64,000 nucleotides of DNA. Source: Siphonodentalium dalli (Eukaryota > Mollusca > Scaphopoda > Gadilida > Siphonodentaliidae). A program made the translations under genes and the position numbers. This document shows positions 39,300 through 51,233 of this stretch, piece by piece. The notes under the pieces are model-generated. The model searched no databases, was not told the origin of the DNA, and was given only the letters and a program-made list of their open reading frames with translations. Within the stretch, counting starts at the first letter, position 1. Each line of letters opens with the position of its first letter. Location: the NCBI GenBank assembly GCA_032622095.1, contig CP136061.1:213868373-213932372 (forward strand). Direction: 5' to 3'.

Positions 39300-39545
39300 A
39301 CCAACGTCACAACCACAAGTCAGAAAAACGCTCGTTATTGCTACCACATCAGGAATAGAATAAAACAGAACGCACTTTTCTGTTACATGTGCCAATAGCT
39401 GTTTTTTTTGGGACCCAAACACCTTGTTCGTAGTTGCATTTCTCATTACTTAAATGCGTCTTTTTGGGTTACAGAATGCTCGTAGGAAGGTAGCTAAGAT
39501 ATTTATCGACCTACTTTAAAAATTCAAAAGCTAATAACATTATTC
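39300..39545 (+). repeat. Dispersed repeat family C copy 3
   Basis: acgctcgttattgctaccac, tttgggacccaaacacctt, aatgcgtctttttgggttac, atgctcgtaggaaggtag. Lies 0.6 kb from copy 2 in the same orientation. Confidence 0.75.
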
Positions 39546-40048
39546 GTAAATAGTAAATATATATGTAATCTTAATTTTAGTTTATAATTATGTAACTAGA
39601 TAACGCTCTTTATCAAATATCTTCTATGGGACTAAGAATAGGCAAAATAATGTGACCATAAAACACTCTTTGAGTATAAGACAAAGCATGTGTCTTATTT
39701 CATTTACATAATTCCAAACCTAGAAATAATAATTATATGAGCCAAACGCTGGTTCCCATCCGAACATATACAAGATGATAGACCTAATCCGAAAAGAGCA
39801 AGCCTACCAGGATACCATGATGATCATTCAGCTAAGTGTTGGTGGTCGATTTATGCCGCGAAGGGACATAAGGAAGAAGTACAGGAAATCGACAATTCAC
39901 TGGTACATTTCAAACGTGTTTTCAGAGAGGGCGAAAACAAGCTATTACGTCATGTTCTCTTATCTATTAATTAAAATGTGTCAAATTAATATTGTCGCGT
40001 CGGCTACAATTTTGTCGGGTGACTGGGAATTCTCCAACAAACTAAGAT

Positions 40049-40219
40049 ATATAGATAGAACCGCTTGAGTGTCTGGATTTTGACGAAATTATCGCACGAG
40101 ATTTGTTGGCGGAGCGATACCTCGAGTGCGGGACGCAGTCCCGCGCGAGAGGTATCGCGTTCCGCCAACAAATCTCGTGCGATAATTCGTCAAAATCCAG
40201 ACACTCACGCGGTTCTATT
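40049..40219. repeat. 170-bp palindrome
   Basis: ATAGAACCGCTTGAGTGTCT at the left is mirrored near 40219. The arms run through ACGAGATTTGTTGGCGGA and GCGATACCTC to a centre CGGGACGCAGTCCCG. Confidence 0.85.
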
Positions 40220-40928
40220 TTTATTACATATCTCCGTATCATAGTAAGTTGACTCTCCGGTACAGAAAATGTGAATTTAATTGAGTTTTAACCGCATGTT
40301 AGTGTTAACACAACAATCAGACAGGGAGCCCGTCTATCCGCGAGTGACCTTGACCCTTGAATGGTGCGTTTGAAATTAAATTCTGTGCCTCGACAAACTT
40401 ATTCTTGAAATGAAACTACTTGAATGAATCATCTCATCGATTTATCGCTTATTGTTTCTTTTTGTCGTGATTGAAAAAGTAAAAATAGTAACGGCGAGAA
40501 ACAGTCTAACAACACTGAATGAATTAGTTCCTTCGACACATTGCACTAGTGCGATTCTGAGAATTATCACACGCCTGGAAACTCGTTCGATCATGCGATT
40601 TACGTTGATAGGTATGTAATAAAAACTATAGTCGGCATCTCTATGATTAACCCGATTATGGCACCTTGACCCGAAACAATACCTGCATGCCGGGTGAACT
40701 GTTTAAATATTGGTCTCGGAACTGCACTTCGCTGTGCATATGTATTGGGAGAGTATATATATTGGATGGGGAGGGAAATAATTTGGAACACTTAAGCTTC
40801 AATATTTTCTCCAACAGCAACACATATCGAAAAAACCTTTCTAAACCTGCCGGACCCAAGAATTCACAAAAGAACATTTAAATGTCACGAAATGATCACG
40901 TACAGAAAACACAGATCTTCGCAAGCAG
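40220..40928. other. No feature recognised
   Basis: AT-rich, no ORF of note. Confidence 0.45.
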
Positions 40929-41511
40929 ACCACGTTCACAGGTCCCCAGAACAACAAATGACCCCACCTCAATAGTACTTAATCCTATAGAAGGGTATCC
41001 AACTTGGCCCGGCCTAATTTGTTATACTTTTTACAAAGTCCACAATCAGGTTCAAGATACACAAAAATAATTTGTGTTACATAAATGCCTCATATATAGG
41101 TAGAAAGATATGTTATTACTCTTCAATTTGACGTATCCCCTATACAAATTGGTTTTAGAAAAACTCCGGTTATGAGCACAGGTCTGACGCAAACCGGCTG
41201 TAAACTTTCACTCGTTCGAGATGGTGTCCGCTAAACTGGATAAAATAGTCCGATTTTAACGCAGACTTTCGCTTCAAAAACACGCTCAACGGTAACTAGA
41301 ATATATAAATTATACACCAATAGAAGCGGAATTGTTTACTGACCCACCCATACCAATCATGCTACGCCACGGTATCGTATCTCTCGTATTTATTGAAAAA
41401 ATCAGTTTCATAAACCCGGAAGCAAATTGCAATTTTCCAAAACCGGACATTTTGTAAAATATTCTACGCAAGCCGAAATGACGTAACACTAATTTGTCAT
41501 GGTGTTACGCC

Positions 41512-41721
41512 GAGTTATGTAGTAACTGACGAGTTTTGTGGTAGCTCACGAGTTATGTAGTAACAATCGACGAGTTTTGTGGTAGCTCACGAGTTTTGTA
41601 GTAAAATCGACGAGTTATGTCGTAATTTGGGTTACGAGTTTTGTAGTAAAATATCGACGAGTTTTGTAGTAAAAAACAAGCTAACGAGTTTTGTAGTAAT
41701 ACTCGTCGAGTTTTGTAGCAA
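41512..41721 (+). repeat. Block of CGAGTTTTGTAGTAA-type units, left arm
   Basis: Ten units of a 15-bp motif with T/A and A/G variants, separated by 0-15 bases that themselves alternate (ctga, ctca, aatcga). Confidence 0.85.
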
Positions 41722-42699
41722 TAATTTTTAGTCAGTTTCAAAGGCGGGTTTGGACTTAATAAAATCGTATATAGTAAATGCATTGTTTTTTTGTGTAAGT
41801 GTTTGTGTGGTGGGCGTTAATGACGTTGTAGCTCAACTTGATGTTGGTCCCTGGTCATTGCTGCGTCGTTTCTCATCAGAAGTACTAAGGCCATGTTATT
41901 AACTTGAACCTGGCCCCCATTACGTCAGACGTCGCGTCCTATTTCTTAATACCATGTTGTATTGGTGAAATAGAATAAACTATCTATCTTGGTGGAAAAC
42001 CAAATGTGGTTCGTCATTTTTCTCTCGGTGCATAATGGATTCGCGGCTTGTTCACTCTAAGAAATAAACGCAACCAACAGTAGCCGTGAAACAAAAGAGA
42101 GCGGCGAGTCATGCATGCGTACCATACAGTTATTGTTACTAATAATCGTTTCACTTTGTTTTTGCAATATAGACAACTCTACGCCACCTCTTGGTTCTTG
42201 GTTCGTTCTGGTGGATACCCATGTGATTTGACAAAGTAACACTCTGCATATTCAATTATAATACATGTAGTTGAAAAATCAAAGAAAAAACGTGAACGGT
42301 TCATGTGACACTAATAGTGGACAGTCAGTCCATTTGTTGCTGGTAAGCTCTCCCACAAACTGGTCAACCAATGAGGGACACATAAAGTAAGGAACACGAG
42401 AGTATGTGTGGTGGGTAAGGCTAGATAGATAATTGTATTATGTATTGTCAATATAACATGGTATTAAGAATATGGTACCGTATAAACCAACAAAGAATAA
42501 CGACAGATCATAATAAAACTCAGTTCAATTTCAATTCATTTTATTACTCAAACCACATGGTATTGATGATAAAGACTACAATATGTTATACACCGAGACA
42601 TACATGAACATTATTTATTTTCCATTGGACCGGACACTTTGGTTGTCCCCTATTGTAGTTTAAGTCTAATTTACATGACGCGATCTGTACTGGGTACAA

Positions 42700-43060
42700 C
42701 TCAGCAGTGACGAGGGACCAATATCAAGTTGAGCTACAACGTCATTAACGTCAGAACGCGACGTCTGATGTAATCGGGACCAGGTCCACATAAATAACAT
42801 GGCCACAATACGTCTATGTACCAAGTTTCGAACTGATATGCCGATAAACTGCGGAGGAGTGACGAGGGACCATCATCGAGTTGAGCTACAACGTCATTAA
42901 CGTCAGAACGCGACGTCTGGTGTAATGGGGACCAGGTCCAAGTTAATAACATGGCCATAGTATTTCTAGGTACGAAGTTTGGCTCAGAAACGGCGCAGCA
43001 GTGACGAGGGACCAACATCAAGTTGAGCTACAGTGTCATTAACGTCCACCAAACAAACAA
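42700..43060 (-). repeat. Tandem units of about 150 bp inside the long-TIR element
   Basis: The motif cagtgacgagggacca recurs near 42704, 42855 and 42997, followed each time by agttgagctacaacgtcatt and ggaccaggtcca. One inverse unit lies at about 41815-41935, so the repeat also takes part in the inverted symmetry. Confidence 0.75.
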
Positions 43061-43136
43061 TTACACAAAAAACATTTACTATATCAGATTTTATTAAACG
43101 CGCCTTTGAAACTGACTAAAAATTGTTGCTTGATTT

Positions 43137-43300
43137 TTACTACAAAACTCGTCGATATTTTACTACAAAACTCGTAACCTGAAATTACTACATAACTCGT
43201 CGATTTTACTACAAAACTCGTGAGCTACCACAAAACTCGCCGATTGTTACTACATAACTCGTGAGCTACCACAAAACTCGTCAGTTACTACATAACTCGG
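43137..43300 (-). repeat. Block of CGAGTTTTGTAGTAA-type units, right arm
   Basis: Eight units in inverse orientation, mirroring the left arm including the order of several unit variants. Confidence 0.85.
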
Positions 43301-44025
43301 CGTAACACATGGGCCAAATATAAATCAAATATATAACGAAGAAGTAGTGTATATACACTCTAAATATTTATTTTGTCCATATATGTATGTTTTCAAATCG
43401 GCATTAGTGTTAATTCAGTCTTTGTGTATTTAGTTAATTTTTATAACTATATATTGTGTTGCATAAGAACTATAAATAGTACTTATAGCAGACTCGCACA
43501 AACTGGCTGGTTTTTGGAAAATTTCAATTTGCTTGCGGGTTTATGAAACTTAATTTTTCAATAAATACGAGAGATACGATGCCGATATGTGGCGTGATTG
43601 GTTTGGATGGGCTAGTAAACAATTCCGCTTCTAATGATGTACAATATATGTATTCGACTAACCGCTGATTGTGTTTTTGAAGCGCAAGTCGGTGTAAAAA
43701 TCGCTCTCTTTGACCCAGTTTAGCGGACACCATCTCGAACGAGTGAAATTTTACAGCCGGTTTGCGTCAGACCTGTGCTCATAACCGGAGTTTTTCTTAA
43801 CCAATTTTTACACGGGATACATCAAATTGAAGAGTAATAATATATCTTTCTACCTATATATGAGGCATTTATGTAACACAAATTATTTTTATGTATTTTG
43901 TACATGATTGTGGACTTTGTGAAGATGATAACAAATTAGGCCGGGCCAAGTTGGATACCTTTCTATAGGATTAAGTACTATTGTGGGTGGGATAAATTTT
44001 TATTCTGGGGACCTGTGACCACGAT

Positions 44026-45318
44026 GCCATGGAAATACTACACGACCCATTAGCTACCGCAGCCACACAACTTGATGACTCCATTGAGAGGATGGATGGA
44101 ATGGTTATTGAACCTGAGCCAGAAAGGAATACGTCAGCATAAGCTACCAAAGTTACTTATACCGCGATTAGGCGTTTGATATATGTGAACAAATGTATAA
44201 ATATTTGCTCTATTCAGCACTAATTGTATATAGCTTTACTACCCATATATAAATCGCCAGAACTGCAGGCCTTACCGCTGAGGTCTCGTTCGTCAAAATA
44301 GCGAAGTTGAAGTGCAAACATTGTAATAGTTGATGTGATTCATCTGTTATAGTTCATTTTATGTTATGAAATATATGTTTATGCTATCAAGTCGTGTTAT
44401 GCAAGTCCAATCTAGTGGACAAATTCATGTCCCATTGGACAAGCAATCACGACCAACACACATTCTCAGAGTGTTTAGGCAGATAAAAAGACATAAGTTC
44501 AGGTTAAGATATAAAACAGCCATATACGTATACTTACAGCATGCCGACTGTTACTAGTAACATAGATATCCAATAAGAAGCTAATCACACTTAAACTATT
44601 AACATGTCTATGTCAATACAATATTGACCCGAAATGATGTTATTACCTGTGATCTATAAATGTTCAAGTCACACCGAGTTACACATGGATACCCCCCCAC
44701 CCCACAAAGTTCCACAGATACGTTGCCAGTACTGCATGTTTCAGTTGTCCAACTTTGTCCAACTTTTCAACACAAAGTAATGTTTAGTTCGACCAGCTTT
44801 TAAAAGTAAAACTCCGCGGGTTTAATTTGATGAACTTTACAAGTCAAATTTTCGTTAAGTTTGACTTAACTTTTCAAGTCAAATTCTCAACATATCCTCG
44901 CACAAATACGCACATAATCGACCTATAATGTGAAATAGGTACATAATGTGATTATTTGATTCTGAAATAAGCAGATAATGGAGTCATGGCCGTTATTTTG
45001 TTTTATGGCGCGGGCCACAGTGAAAACACATGTTAAATAGCGCATTGTGAGTCGATAATCTTACTAATATGCTCTCATTTTCAGCACATTATCGACTCAA
45101 AATGAGGCGATTCTAAGTAGATTGATTACCTACTTGAAACAATTTCTATTATAAGCAGATAATAATATGCGGGTTTTCTGGAGAACAGGCTGAAATTCTT
45201 GTTTTCGAGATGACAACTTTTTATGTCAGTCTAAGTGAAAATTAGACAATAGAAGCTTGGCATATCATTTTTTACCGATACAGGCTGGGCTCTATTGCTT
45301 ATTATACTGACATGAAAG
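44026..45318. other. No gene recognised
   Basis: AT-rich. A small cluster aagtcaaatt / gtttgacttaac (44840-44890) is weakly inverted. Confidence 0.45.
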
Positions 45319-45660
45319 GCAGCATTCTAAAGGTTAATTGCTAATTCTACGAATGAATAATACGATGAGACGAGAATTACCCAAAAAGTAATATATTCCA
45401 TACAGTCTCATATATAGAAAGCAGAAGTCAACAATAATGTTGAATATGCTAGTGCTTGTCAATGTTAGTCTTCTATACATTGTAGTATTGTTTAATTGAC
45501 TCACACAGAACGCAGCAATCTAAAGGTTGATTGCTCATTCTACGAATGGATAATACCATGAGACGAGAATTACCCAGTAAGTAATATATTCCATAGTCTC
45601 TTATAGAAGGCAGCATTCAACAATAATGTTGATTATTCTATAATGCTTGCCAGACAATCT
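45319..45660 (+). repeat. 190-bp tandem pair
   Basis: The phrases gcagcattctaaaggtt, cgaatgaataatac and gatgagacgagaattaccca, through to aacaataatgttga, occur from 45319 and again, slightly changed, from 45510. Confidence 0.8.
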
Positions 45661-47609
45661 TTGTAAATCTGGTAAGTTCGTGACTAATTTGGTCCGTAGC
45701 AACAAAGGGTTAATGTTCTTCTAGATGAGAGCCATAAGAGTTTACTGAAATTCGTTAAAAAACATAGTATTAGCCACCAGCAGCCATCTTGGATTTCACA
45801 TTGAATTCATCGCCACACTGAAGCCAAAATTTACGTGTTTGATATTCCTTATCCGTTCTATCGACTGCTCAACATGCCAAAATGATCGTCTCAACAAGTT
45901 GAGCTAGTGTCATTGGCACTTTCATTTTCCACCTCGCACAATAACGCTTAAAACTGTTGAAAACGTAACTTCCAACACAGCCTAAATATTCTCAACTAAG
46001 GAGTCAACTCGGTCTTATATTTGACATTTTGCGAACATCGGCCTAAAAACAAAACATATTTCACCAAATATTGGTTGGGGAAAGTTAACTAACGTTAATC
46101 AATGTACATATTGGAACAATCTTGACCTATTTTCGTTGCGCCTGAAAATTGCAGCTGTTGTTGAAAGTGTACCACAACGAGTTGAAGAAAATATCCGCAG
46201 CCCTTTCCCGCAGTTGCCTTGTCCCCCATGAATGCAACTAATCATCCAGGGGTTCATTCTCCTCAGGTACACATTAACGTGGGCCAATATAGCGAATGTG
46301 AATTACAATTTCTCCATATCATGTATCATTTTTCTTCTTCAAATTGAATCCCATACATTACCAGTTGATGTGTATAATCCTACCCGTAAAACAGTTTGCG
46401 ACCACACGTGTATAGTGATACGGGTAGCTACATATACCCGTACTTTTTTGAAATCTTAAACTCGCTATTATACATCATTTAGCTGCCAGAGTTGTAATGC
46501 TGTCTCGAGTTTGTTTAAATACAATCCAAAGATCATAATGTCAATCATTTGGTTGGTTGTATAAGAAAATCCGATATTTAGATCACGGCATCACGTCTTG
46601 TGTGAGTGCGGAGATAATTGGAAAAAGTAATCGCCCATTACAAGATGTATGCTTCAGTATGCACACGGAAAATGATTTGATGAATTTATAATTGGCCATC
46701 AGAATCACGAATGTCGACTTGTGCCATAATCCGAAGAAACATATCGCATTAATGTACATATAGTATGTACACGTCTATATATGCACATGTGTGGTGTGCC
46801 GAAAGTTTCGTCACCTGGTTGTCTGGGTTTTTGGCACTTGTACGTTTGGGTACGTTGTTTCGGCACATGGTCTTGAATTTTTTTTTACGCAAGCCTTCTG
46901 TCCTCCATTTCATATCGGGTAATGAAGCATCAATCTAATCCAACAGCCGCAATGACCATACGATCCAACTATTTACTGCAAAGAAGTATTTGTGTTATAT
47001 ATTATTTAAAAATTTGTGACATGGAAATTCGTGGTGAATGTTTACAGAAGACATTCGATTCATATTAATTATTGTTCTATATATTATCGACATTAGATTG
47101 TTGTTACTATCGGGAATTTATTTATATCGCCGTAAAATCTCCCTTTAACATGTATACATATATTTTCTAGCCATATTTGTCCAAGCTAGAACTGGGGGCA
47201 GGAATTGATGAGGTGTCCTCTTATGTAGGTGAGGCGAGCGAGACCGGAAATATAAAAGAAAACGAAAGGTTAGTGTTTAGTTTCTATTCACTAATTGAAT
47301 TAATGCAAAATTAAAACTAACACCAATAGAGTTGGCCCGAAACTTGAATTTCTCCCATATGTAAAGGGCAGTTAATCCTTAGTTATAATTATTTGTATAA
47401 ACCCTCTCTAAATATCCGTTGTAAATTCATAGGCTCCAACAAAGTGGTCTTTTGCTTGGATACATTCCATCCCATGATGCTACTAAAAGTTGTTGTCCGT
47501 AAAATTGTCTATTATATCTTGAACTGTCGTAACTACAGTTGTTTAACATATCACCTACATAATACATCAAGTCGAACAATTTAAATGATCTGTCTGTATT
47601 TGAAAGTAG
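45661..47609. other. No gene recognised
   Basis: Holds an inverse fragment of a dispersed repeat (caacaagttgagctagtgtcattggcactttcatttt near 45893-45930). Otherwise featureless up to the hAT target site. Confidence 0.45.
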
Positions 47610-47617
47610 TAAATGAT

Positions 47618-47690
47618 TAGGGACCTGCGAATATTCGAGATTCGATTCGATGTCGATATCGGGCACCCGATTCGAGATCGACACTGAATT
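47618..47690 (+). repeat. hAT left terminal inverted repeat and subterminal region
   Basis: Starts TAGGGACCTGCGAAT and carries repeated ATTCGA and TCGATATCGG motifs. Preceded by the TSD TAAATGAT. Confidence 0.85.
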
Positions 47691-48299
47691 GGTCAGCTGA
47701 TTCGGATATTTTCGAATTCTTGTGACATTGGTGTAGTCTCGTATTTGCGTCTGGATAGCACATGCCAAATGACCTGAAATAACAAAAACTGAAGCAAAAG
47801 GTTGTCAAATTTGCCAACGTAGGTAATTTTGAATGCATGCCGTTCAGAATATACCTAAATTATGTCCTTGGATCGCACCCCGTGATGGTGGTCAATCGCC
47901 GCATATATTTGTAATCTGTATCGACACTACATTATATAAATTGTCTACGTGGTATGTGATCGCTAGACGCGGAACTCAATTGATTACCGTATGTTTAGAA
48001 CTTCAGATATCCAATTGAGATTATATGAATAAAATGAAATGTCAGTCGCAGTTATGCGCGATAAAACATAGAGAGGAATGAACAGAAACCTGTGAATAAT
48101 CGGTCTATTACGTTATTAAATGGACGTCATTATGTGCAACCAGTTATCTGCGACACTGCCGGAAGAATTCCTAGAAATTTCCTACTTTCAGTTTCTGTTT
48201 CCCATGAATCGTTGAACCAAGTTTCGATCCGTTGAAATAAAATTATGTCTGCAATACGGTTTTACTTTACGCTCAAGGCAAATCATTTGGACAAACCCA

Positions 48300-48993
48300 A
48301 AATGGAAGTTTATATATGTAATAAATGTCATGCGACATTCAATCAACAATCAAGCGGAACGACGTCACATTTGTGGATGCACTTGGAACGAAAAGATGCC
48401 AATCTACACAAGGAGGCGAAAGAGGCCCTGGAGAAAACTAAAGTAGAAAAGCTGAGACCCGGCAAATGACCAACTGTTAAACAAGATAACTCGGAAGCAA
48501 TGGTTCCCGGGTCCGTCAAACGCCAGACTAGTGTGGCTTCGTTTGTGTGCATTTGAAGCTGTGACAGGAGCAGGCTTCAAAAATTATACCGATGTTCTCA
48601 GTAATGGAACATATGCCCCACCCATCCGACCACACACTCCATGAAACTCGTGGACATGAAGTGTGACATGGATGACAAAATGACAGCAAAAATCGAAGCC
48701 GAGAGTGGCGACAACATGATTAACATTACATTTGACCACTGGAAAGGGGATAATAAAACATATTACCTCGTGTTCACGATACATTACATTACTTTAGACT
48801 GGAATATGAGGTCTCTGTCAGTCGATAGTTTGGAAAATGCCGATGCGGATCACACAGCGGAAGCCACTGAAACTATCATCCGCGATCAGCTATCATAATC
48901 TGACATTGATTTCACAAGTAAAATTCTGTTCGCGACAAACGTCATGCCATGTTCTGTACGTCGATTGGATATTAAATAGCTTGGGTGCTCAGC
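48300..48993 (+). pseudogene. hAT transposase, N-terminal half (BED finger and DNA-binding part)
   Basis: From about 48310 a BED-type zinc finger is read: CNKC, then SHLWMHL and a further H, as in hAT and ZBED proteins. A TGA near 48467 ends that frame. A second piece at about 48552-48640 reads FEAVTGAGFKNYTDVL, matching the pre-catalytic hAT segment. A third, 48641-48898, reads ITFDHWKGDNKTYYLVFTIH and then DWNMRSLSVDSLE with HTAE, the conserved D-x-W region at the start of the catalytic core. Stops and phase changes between pieces show a decayed gene. The insertion cuts the next conserved motif. Confidence 0.85.
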
Positions 48994-49592
48994 TGTGGCA
49001 GAACCCCGTACGTTGGAGATACGACGTTCCGACCGGACTTCACGTTGTGTATTATTTTTGGTATGACGACAACTCATGGAACCGTAGATATCTGTTTATT
49101 TCTAGAGCATAATTTCGCTTCTCAAGATAGGTCAGCTGATGCTAGCATTCTCAGGCTCTTCTGGATCAGTAAGTCTTTCCCAGGGCGGTACTCATAGGAG
49201 GACTCAGTCAACTGAACACTGATGGGTAAAACCTCAGTGCTTATATGTAAAAGTGGTAACCTACTTTTCAAAATCATATGACGATGTTACTGGCCAGGCT
49301 TGACAACTAGTTGTCAACGGCTCGTCACTAAAGTTAGCTTTAGTATAGCTTTCGTATATCATGACCAGTGCAGTGTACCAAAACAACTAATAACTTTTAG
49401 ACCTCTGCACTGGTTCGACTGGGAACCTTCCTGAGAACTAGCTAGAATCAGCATCGCGTGATCTCGTCATCGTCCTAAGTACGGCTGTCCACTAACAATC
49501 CCACGCCTGTTATTCATGCATCGTAATAGTTGGAACTGATGCAATAGTTCACAGGGGCGTGATCAGGCAGGGGCGCACATCGTTCTGTTACA
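48994..49592 (-). repeat. 3' LTR of the retroelement
   Basis: This is the partner of the repeat at 61125-61723 and has the same length. On the plus strand it begins TGTGGCAG and ends CTGTTACA. It is preceded by TCAGC at 48989-48993, and a purine-rich tract lies immediately on its right (element-upstream) side. Confidence 0.95.
49095..49100 (-). terminator. Polyadenylation signal AATAAA in the 3' LTR
   Basis: The minus strand reads AATAAA, about 100 nt before the LTR end in element sense. The same hexamer sits at 61226-61231 in the 5' LTR. It would end the full-length and any spliced transcripts. Confidence 0.45.
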
Positions 49593-49605
49593 TACCTCCC
49601 ATACC
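49593..49605 (-). other. Candidate polypurine tract
   Basis: Directly upstream of the 3' LTR in element sense the strand reads GGTATGGGAGGTA. It is purine-rich but interrupted by T, so it is a weak tract. Its position is exactly where plus-strand priming should start. Confidence 0.5.
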
Positions 49606-50590
49606 AAGAGGATTTCGCATAGGCTGATGCGAAATCATCCTAGCAGGAATCGTTAACAGAAAGATGGCACACTGTTAGTTTTAGTTTAAGTTATTGTTAT
49701 GATTGGGATTTATTATCCTTTAGTGTAAAGGCAACCTTTCTGGTTGCCATTGAAGGACAGACTGAGCACAATGACGGCCAAGGTCTAAGGCAAGACTTCT
49801 ATTGTTAATACATCTATATATGTTTTTTCAATTGCTGAAAAAGGAAAATATGGGCAGGATACGTGAGTAGTACATCTCCATCCAGTTACTAAGCAGAGTT
49901 AACTATAGTTAAATGAGAACACATGTGTGTACCTGCTTGTTGAAAAGAGGATATGACCTTTGCATGTTAGCAGGGTTTAGATGTATGGATAAAATTAGAT
50001 TTTTACTCCATTAAAAATCTGGCTGTGCAGAACATCTAATTGGCATGATAGCCTGATTCAAAAGTAAACCATAAGTTGTGTTTATATGTTGAAGACTTTA
50101 AAGTCTGTTATAATTTATGGAACAACTATGATACTACCTATCTCACGTATCCAGCTATAATGAGCTAATCTACTTATTATATCTGATTAATTTTTAGCCT
50201 TAGACCGTGGTCTTTATATAATCCTATGGCATGCGACGAATTAATTTGAGCATGCACATAATATCATGGTATACAATACCGTATTTGGAATTATATCACA
50301 TCACAATAAGTTCGTTTTTTAAATCACGAGGTTTCTTTTTTACATCGTCTTCGTGGAATGTCATATATTTATTTTATATACACTTGTTGCTTTCTTGACA
50401 TCATATTCAGGGAATGTCATATATTTATTGTATATACTCTTCATCTAATCCTCTTCTGTAATGAACATGATTCAGCTGAACCGGATGCAAGTCCAAGCAC
50501 AGGTCTTGGCGGAGACGTACGTGACTACGTACTCAAGAATCCCCAAGCGCAAGTGGTTAAATTCTTGATCCAATCCAGCGGTTCTAATGG
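49606..50590 (-). other. Untranslated region between the SGNH ORF and the 3' LTR
   Basis: About 985 nt, AT-rich, no credible ORF. Apart from the hairpin at 49609-49641 I see nothing to name. Confidence 0.6.
49609..49641. repeat. Hairpin next to the polypurine tract
   Basis: AGGATTTCGCAT at 49609-49620 is mirrored by ATGCGAAATCATCCT at 49627-49641, with one bulge and a 6-nt loop. It lies a few bases from the PPT and LTR junction. Confidence 0.5.
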
Positions 50591-51229
50591 TTATGAATGT
50601 GTTAATGCGAACACAATCGCATGTTTTATATTCCGGGATAGTCGGATATTTCCTTCTTCGTTGAGGTGAACTTTATCACGATTCAAGGCTGATTCCTCAA
50701 CGAAGGTGGATAGTCTTCGAAGCGGCCAGTAATATGCTGCTGGGTAATTTTTATGTAACCCGCTCCTAAGTAATTGGTTTAATTGACTCACACGGTCATT
50801 ATATTGATTGACATCGATACTGCGAGTACTGGTCTTCTTTTTTGGACCTGGAAGTCGGACTTTTCTTCTCTGAAGTAGCTCGCAGACAATTATTTTGGTA
50901 GGAGTTGGGTCTTGTAGTTTGTGGATTAGTTGGGTTAGGTCGTAGTATGTATCTTCTACTGACCTAGAGGAGAGGTCATTGCCTCCACACATTATTATTA
51001 TTATGGACGGACGTAGTTGTTGTAGTTGGCTGATGGTTGACGTTTGTAGGTCGTGGAGTCGCAATCCACTAATACCATACATAGTTACTGTAATATTGGG
51101 GTCGACTAAATCCAATGCTCTGCGGAAGTTGTTGGGATATAGCGTCATCTTCTTCTCCGTTGATGGTAAATGTTGAGCCAGTCGTTGAATATGGCTGGAT
51201 CCGAAGATTACAACGTTGATTTTGGACAT
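50591..51229 (-). CDS. SGNH/GDSL-type hydrolase domain protein encoded inside the retroelement
   Basis: This 212-residue ORF begins at ATG 51227-51229, only 4 nt after the env stop (TAAgaaaATG). The SGNH blocks are in order: GSSH at 10-13 (block I, candidate nucleophile Ser12 in a G-S-S variant of GDS), GISGLRLHD at 52-60 (block II glycine), CGGND at 81-85 (block III, Gly and Asn84), and DKVHLNEEG at 185-193 (block V, Asp185 and His188). Spacing and total length fit a compact SGNH esterase fold. There is no signal peptide, so a cytosolic or virion-internal role is more likely than a secreted one. The substrate is unknown. Esterase-like domains are known in ORF1 of CR1-type LINEs and in some viral surface esterases, so gain of such a domain has precedent. 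The frame is intact although env is not. Confidence 0.8.
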   Translation of the reverse strand: MSKINVVIFGSSHIQRLAQHLPSTEKKMTLYPNNFRRALDLVDPNITVTMYGISGLRLHDLQTSTISQLQQLRPSIIIIMCGGNDLSSRSVEDTYYDLTQLIHKLQDPTPTKIIVCELLQRRKVRLPGPKKKTSTRSIDVNQYNDRVSQLNQLLRSGLHKNYPAAYYWPLRRLSTFVEESALNRDKVHLNEEGNIRLSRNIKHAIVFALTHS

Positions 51230-51233
51230 TTTC

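Larger units (their letters stand above)
40937..44017. mobile_element. DNA element with inverted repeats of about 1 kb or more
   Basis: Left end CACAGGTCCCCAGAA is matched in inverse at the right end, and the inverse match goes on inward through about 1.0-1.3 kb per arm, leaving about 0.7 kb in the middle. Candidate 8-bp TSD: ACCACGTT (40929-40936) and ACCACGAT (44018-44025), one mismatch. Each arm carries a block of 15-bp units of the CGAGTTTTGTAGTAA type. No transposase is visible, so it is non-autonomous or its coding part is lost. The superfamily is not certain; an 8-bp TSD would fit hAT. Confidence 0.8.

Noticed and set aside
41512-41721. Regular short repeats that look like a CRISPR array
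   Set aside because: Units are 15 bp with very short variable spacing, mirrored in the other arm of a eukaryotic inverted-repeat element; no cas genes.
48300-48470. BED zinc finger as a host ZBED-type gene
   Set aside because: It is followed by hAT catalytic pieces and lies within hAT ends with a TSD, so it belongs to the transposon.
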